Assembly: GCF_007752535.1 (NCBI RefSeq)
Contig: NZ_CP036426.1
Span: 186,001-250,000 of the forward strand
DNA length: 64,000 nucleotides
Direction: 5' to 3'
Source: Tautonia plasticadhaerens
GTDB taxonomy: Bacteria > Planctomycetota > Planctomycetia > Isosphaerales > Isosphaeraceae
Within the stretch, counting starts at the first letter, position 1. Every line of letters begins with the position of its first letter. The notes below the pieces were generated by a model, which was given only the letters and a program-made list of their open reading frames with translations, was not told the origin of the DNA and ran no database searches. This document shows, piece after piece, positions 61,624 to 64,000 of this stretch. The position numbers and the translations under genes were made by a program.

Positions 61624-62849
61624 TCCGGCCCTTCGACGCCTGGACGCTCCGCACGCTGCTGGCCGGCGGGTCGATCGATGGGGGACAGGAGGCGATCTCT
61701 TCCCCGTTCCGTCTGCTCGCCGCCCACCTGGACAGCTTGCCCTCTGAGGGGAGGCAAGCCGCCTGGAATGGTTTCCTGTGCAGCCGTGCCGACGCTGAGG
61801 AATTGACGATCGCCCTGTCGGATGTCGATCCCTCCAGCCCGTCGCCCGAGCCCGACCCGGCCGGGCGATGTGCCAACCTGGCCGACCTGCGCCGCCTCGT
61901 CGCGAGCGTGGGTTGGCACTGGGGCCAATGGCTCGCAGCCGGGGTGCTTAACGGCCTGGCCGCCGATCCCGGTACGGGGAAGACGGTCATGGCGACCGAT
62001 TTGGCCCGCCGCCTCTGGTTCCGCCAGCCGTGGCCCGACGGACAGGAGAACTCCTTCCCCGAGGGGACGCGGACCCTCTGGGTGCCCGGCGATCGTCACT
62101 ACGCGCAATTGATGGAACTGGCATCCTCGTACGGACTGCCCGACGAAGCCCTGTTGTTCAACGCCTCGCCGGACGACCCGACGGACGGCCTTGACCTGGA
62201 CGACCCGGCCGAGTTGGGGAAGCTTGCCGATCGGATCGAGACCGAGTCGCCCGGACTCGTGATCGTCGACACGGTCGGGATGAGCACCGGGCGGAATCTC
62301 TGCAGGCCCGAGGATGCCAACGCTTACTTCGGGCCCCTCATGGACATCGCCCGAGAGACCGGCGCGGCGTTCCTGCTACTGACCCACCTGAGCAAGAACG
62401 GCGATGCCCTGGGCCGACGCTTCACCGGAGCTTGCCGGGTGGTCTGGAAGATGACCGCCCCGGATCCCGAGAACCAGCCTGATCGCCGGCGGGTGTGGGT
62501 CGACAAGACGTTCTCGATCAATCCTCCTGTCCTGGGGATGTCATTCGGAGACGCCGATTGTTCGTTCGACTTCTCTCCGCCATCCGAGCCCGAGCCGGTG
62601 CCCCGCAAACGAGGCCCGGCTCCCGAGAAGCTTGAGGCGTGCAAGCAGTGGCTGGTCGAGCGATTGGCCTGCCCGTCCCCCGTCAACGAAGTCCGTCGGG
62701 ATTCCGAGAAGGAGAAGTACTCGTCCGGGACCTTGTACGACGCCCGTGACGCCCTGGGTGTTGAGGAGTACATGGTCGATCGTCGGAAGTGGTGGAAGCT
62801 CCCAGGGGAGATGGAGTCCGACTCAAGCGAAGTCGAGACGGCGTTCTGA
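61620..62849 (+). CDS. RepA-like AAA ATPase (helicase loader/plasmid replication type)
   Basis: ATPase of 409 residues of the AAA_25/RepA type: Walker A in GLAADPGTGKTVMATDLARRLWF, Walker B PGLVIVDTVGM, sensor motif AFLLLTHLSKNG, and RRFTGACRVVWKMT. The C-terminal third (about 330-409) has a small winged-helix-like region (LEACKQWLVERLACPSP, RDALGVEEYMVDRRKWWKLPG). GTG 61620 overlaps the previous stop (GTGA) with GGAGGG just upstream. The arrangement with a CHC2-Toprim primase just downstream suggests self-replication of an integrated or plasmid-like element. Confidence 0.78.
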   Translation: MIRPFDAWTLRTLLAGGSIDGGQEAISSPFRLLAAHLDSLPSEGRQAAWNGFLCSRADAEELTIALSDVDPSSPSPEPDPAGRCANLADLRRLVASVGWHWGQWLAAGVLNGLAADPGTGKTVMATDLARRLWFRQPWPDGQENSFPEGTRTLWVPGDRHYAQLMELASSYGLPDEALLFNASPDDPTDGLDLDDPAELGKLADRIETESPGLVIVDTVGMSTGRNLCRPEDANAYFGPLMDIARETGAAFLLLTHLSKNGDALGRRFTGACRVVWKMTAPDPENQPDRRRVWVDKTFSINPPVLGMSFGDADCSFDFSPPSEPEPVPRKRGPAPEKLEACKQWLVERLACPSPVNEVRRDSEKEKYSSGTLYDARDALGVEEYMVDRRKWWKLPGEMESDSSEVETAF

Positions 62850-62853
62850 CCCC

Positions 62854-62968
62854 CTGTCGGAGTTGTCAGAGATGAACGATCGCCGAACTCTGACAACCCC
62901 GACAAGAACTGGGTGTTTGTCGGAGTTGTCGGTCCCCTATACCAACTCGGAAACCCCGACAACCGACA
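62854..62968. repeat. Four iteron-like repeats between ATPase and primase genes
   Basis: Motif TTGTCGG(A/G)GTTGTC occurs four times in alternating orientation: + at 62854-62871 (CTGTCGGAGTTGTCAGAG), - at 62885-62905, + at 62918-62933, - at 62950-62968. Spacing is about 31-33 bp between motif starts. The 218-bp gap is otherwise non-coding. Confidence 0.75.
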
Positions 62969-63067
62969 CGGCATCCGAGGCGGATCGTGGCGGGTTCTGG
63001 CGGATCCGCTGCGAGTCTCCCTCTGATCGGGCGGTTCGACCACCAGAGAACCCTAGGAGCGAGCATC

Positions 63068-64000
63068 ATGGGCTTGAAGGTCTCGGAGATCTGGCGGATG
63101 CAGGCCACGGGAGGCCCCCGAACCGATTGGAAGGCCGAGCGGGACAAGGTCGATCTGGCCGGGGTGGTGACCGCCCTCCTCGGCCCAGCTCCCGGCCGGC
63201 GTGGCGAGCATGGCCGTCGCATCTGGTGTCGCTGCCCGTTCCATGACGATGCCAACCCCTCGTTCTGTGTCGACCCCGGCAAGCCCTGGTGGCGCTGCTA
63301 CGGATGCGACGAGCACGGCGATGCCGTCTCGCTGGTCATGAAACTGCGGGATGTCACCTTCCGCGAGGCGGTGGCCTATCTCACCGGCGGTGGCTCCCTG
63401 CCTGCAGGAAGCACGCCTCGGCCAGCCCGGCCGAGCAAACGGACGAGGTCAGTCGAAGAGGGACGCACTCCGCTTCAAAATGCCTCCCGGCCTGAGCCTT
63501 CTGGGATGGCGCCGGAAGCCACCTCTGCCCTCATCGAAGCCGCCTCGGCTCGCCTGTGGACCTCCGACGGAGCCTCGGCCCTGTCCTACTTGACCGGCCC
63601 TGCCCGCGGACTGAAGCCCGAGACTATCCGGGCCGCCAAACTTGGGGTTACGCCGCCCCTGGACCTACCCGGTAAGCCGAGCGGAATTGTCGTCCCGTGG
63701 TTCTGCGGTGCGGCGCCGGTCCTCGTGAAGTTCCGCCAGCCGAAGCCAAATCGGCCGAAGTATCGCGAGGTGTTCCGCGACCGGGCAGGCCTGAGTGGCA
63801 TCTATCCCGGTCCTGAGGCGATCCGGCCAGGCCGACCGATCATCGTGGTCGAAGGCGAATTCGATGCCTTACTGCTCGGCCAGGAGCTCGGGGAACTGGC
63901 CGCCGTGGTGACGCTGGGGTGCGCCTCGATCCGGCCGACCCCGGAAGTACTCGGGGCCATGCTCGTGGCGGCCTCCTGGTTCATCGCCACCGACTCCGAC
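63068..64000 (+). CDS. CHC2/Toprim DNA primase, C-terminus beyond window
   Basis: Primase-type protein, 311 codons visible and open at the right edge. Zinc finger of the DnaG CHC2 type: CPFHDDANPSF with a following CYGC motif (CRCPFH, then WWRCYGCDEHGDAVSL). A Toprim core follows at about 255-311: VVEGEFDALLL (catalytic Glu) and ATDSD (DxD) right at the edge. Start ATG 63068. It lies after the iteron-like repeats and the RepA-like ATPase, forming a replication module; in such elements it makes primers at the element origin (inference). Confidence 0.85.
   Translation, partial: MGLKVSEIWRMQATGGPRTDWKAERDKVDLAGVVTALLGPAPGRRGEHGRRIWCRCPFHDDANPSFCVDPGKPWWRCYGCDEHGDAVSLVMKLRDVTFREAVAYLTGGGSLPAGSTPRPARPSKRTRSVEEGRTPLQNASRPEPSGMAPEATSALIEAASARLWTSDGASALSYLTGPARGLKPETIRAAKLGVTPPLDLPGKPSGIVVPWFCGAAPVLVKFRQPKPNRPKYREVFRDRAGLSGIYPGPEAIRPGRPIIVVEGEFDALLLGQELGELAAVVTLGCASIRPTPEVLGAMLVAASWFIATDSD

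Overview
The window reads as chromosomal DNA of a planctomycete, most likely of the Isosphaeraceae (inference). The sequence is very GC-rich throughout. It carries family hallmarks of that group: two DUF1559 prepilin-like proteins with GFT(I/L)IE(L/V) leaders, two PEP-CTERM proteins, two giant secreted proteins with an LEDRRLL/LEPRVVL N-terminal motif, and three ECF sigma factor plus Ser/Thr kinase-WD40 pairs.

Layout. 1-6447 (-) is a giant S8 subtilase that runs off the left edge. 7130-7927 (+) is a PEP-CTERM protein. 8189-15234 (-) is a set of secreted proteins in which a two-gene module (SnoaL-like protein, then Gly-rich protein) occurs twice in tandem. 15413-16401 (-) holds two gene relics: a DUF1254 protein with an internal deletion and the N-terminus of a kinase. 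16553-21021 (-) is sigma/kinase pair 1. 21412-27794 holds a HAD phosphatase, a DUF4394 PEP-CTERM protein, a Tat-exported ferritin-like protein, an unusual ECF sigma factor with a membrane tail, and a lipoprotein/DUF1559 pair.

27920-37844 (-) is one tight operon with 4-nt overlaps at most junctions. Its order is UrtA/AmiC-like binding protein, chemoreceptor, CheW, CheR-TPR, CheW, CheA-REC, CheB. From the receptor onward this is exactly the gene order of the Wsp surface-sensing system (wspABCDEF). The diguanylate cyclase WspR is absent, and a periplasmic amide/urea-type binding protein has been added upstream. This is the best candidate for an undescribed system: a Wsp-type pathway coupled to a dedicated solute-binding protein.

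38407-39844 starts with a 3' fragment of tRNA-Ser(GCU), a probable integration scar, followed by a probable gene remnant and three small HTH/terminase-small-subunit-like genes. 40273-44271 (-) is a secreted CAP/PPC/FG-GAP protein. 44704-48719 (+) is sigma/kinase pair 2, with a convincing sigma-70-type promoter and a non-RD kinase. 49075-54150 holds a truncated planctomycete protein, a vanadium-dependent haloperoxidase, secreted proteins, a MauD-like thioredoxin coupled to a 10-Cys Tat substrate, and a DUF1559 protein lying 4 nt after the kinase of sigma/kinase pair 3 (54155-58165, -).

58372-61308 is IS debris: an IS66 transposase whose tnpB is interrupted by an IS630-family element. That element has a clean TA duplication but a first catalytic Asp changed to Gly. 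61366-64000 (+) is a replication or mobility module: excisionase-like HTH, RepA-like AAA ATPase, four iteron-like repeats, and a CHC2/Toprim primase cut by the right edge.

All protein identifications are from reading motifs by eye. No database search was possible.
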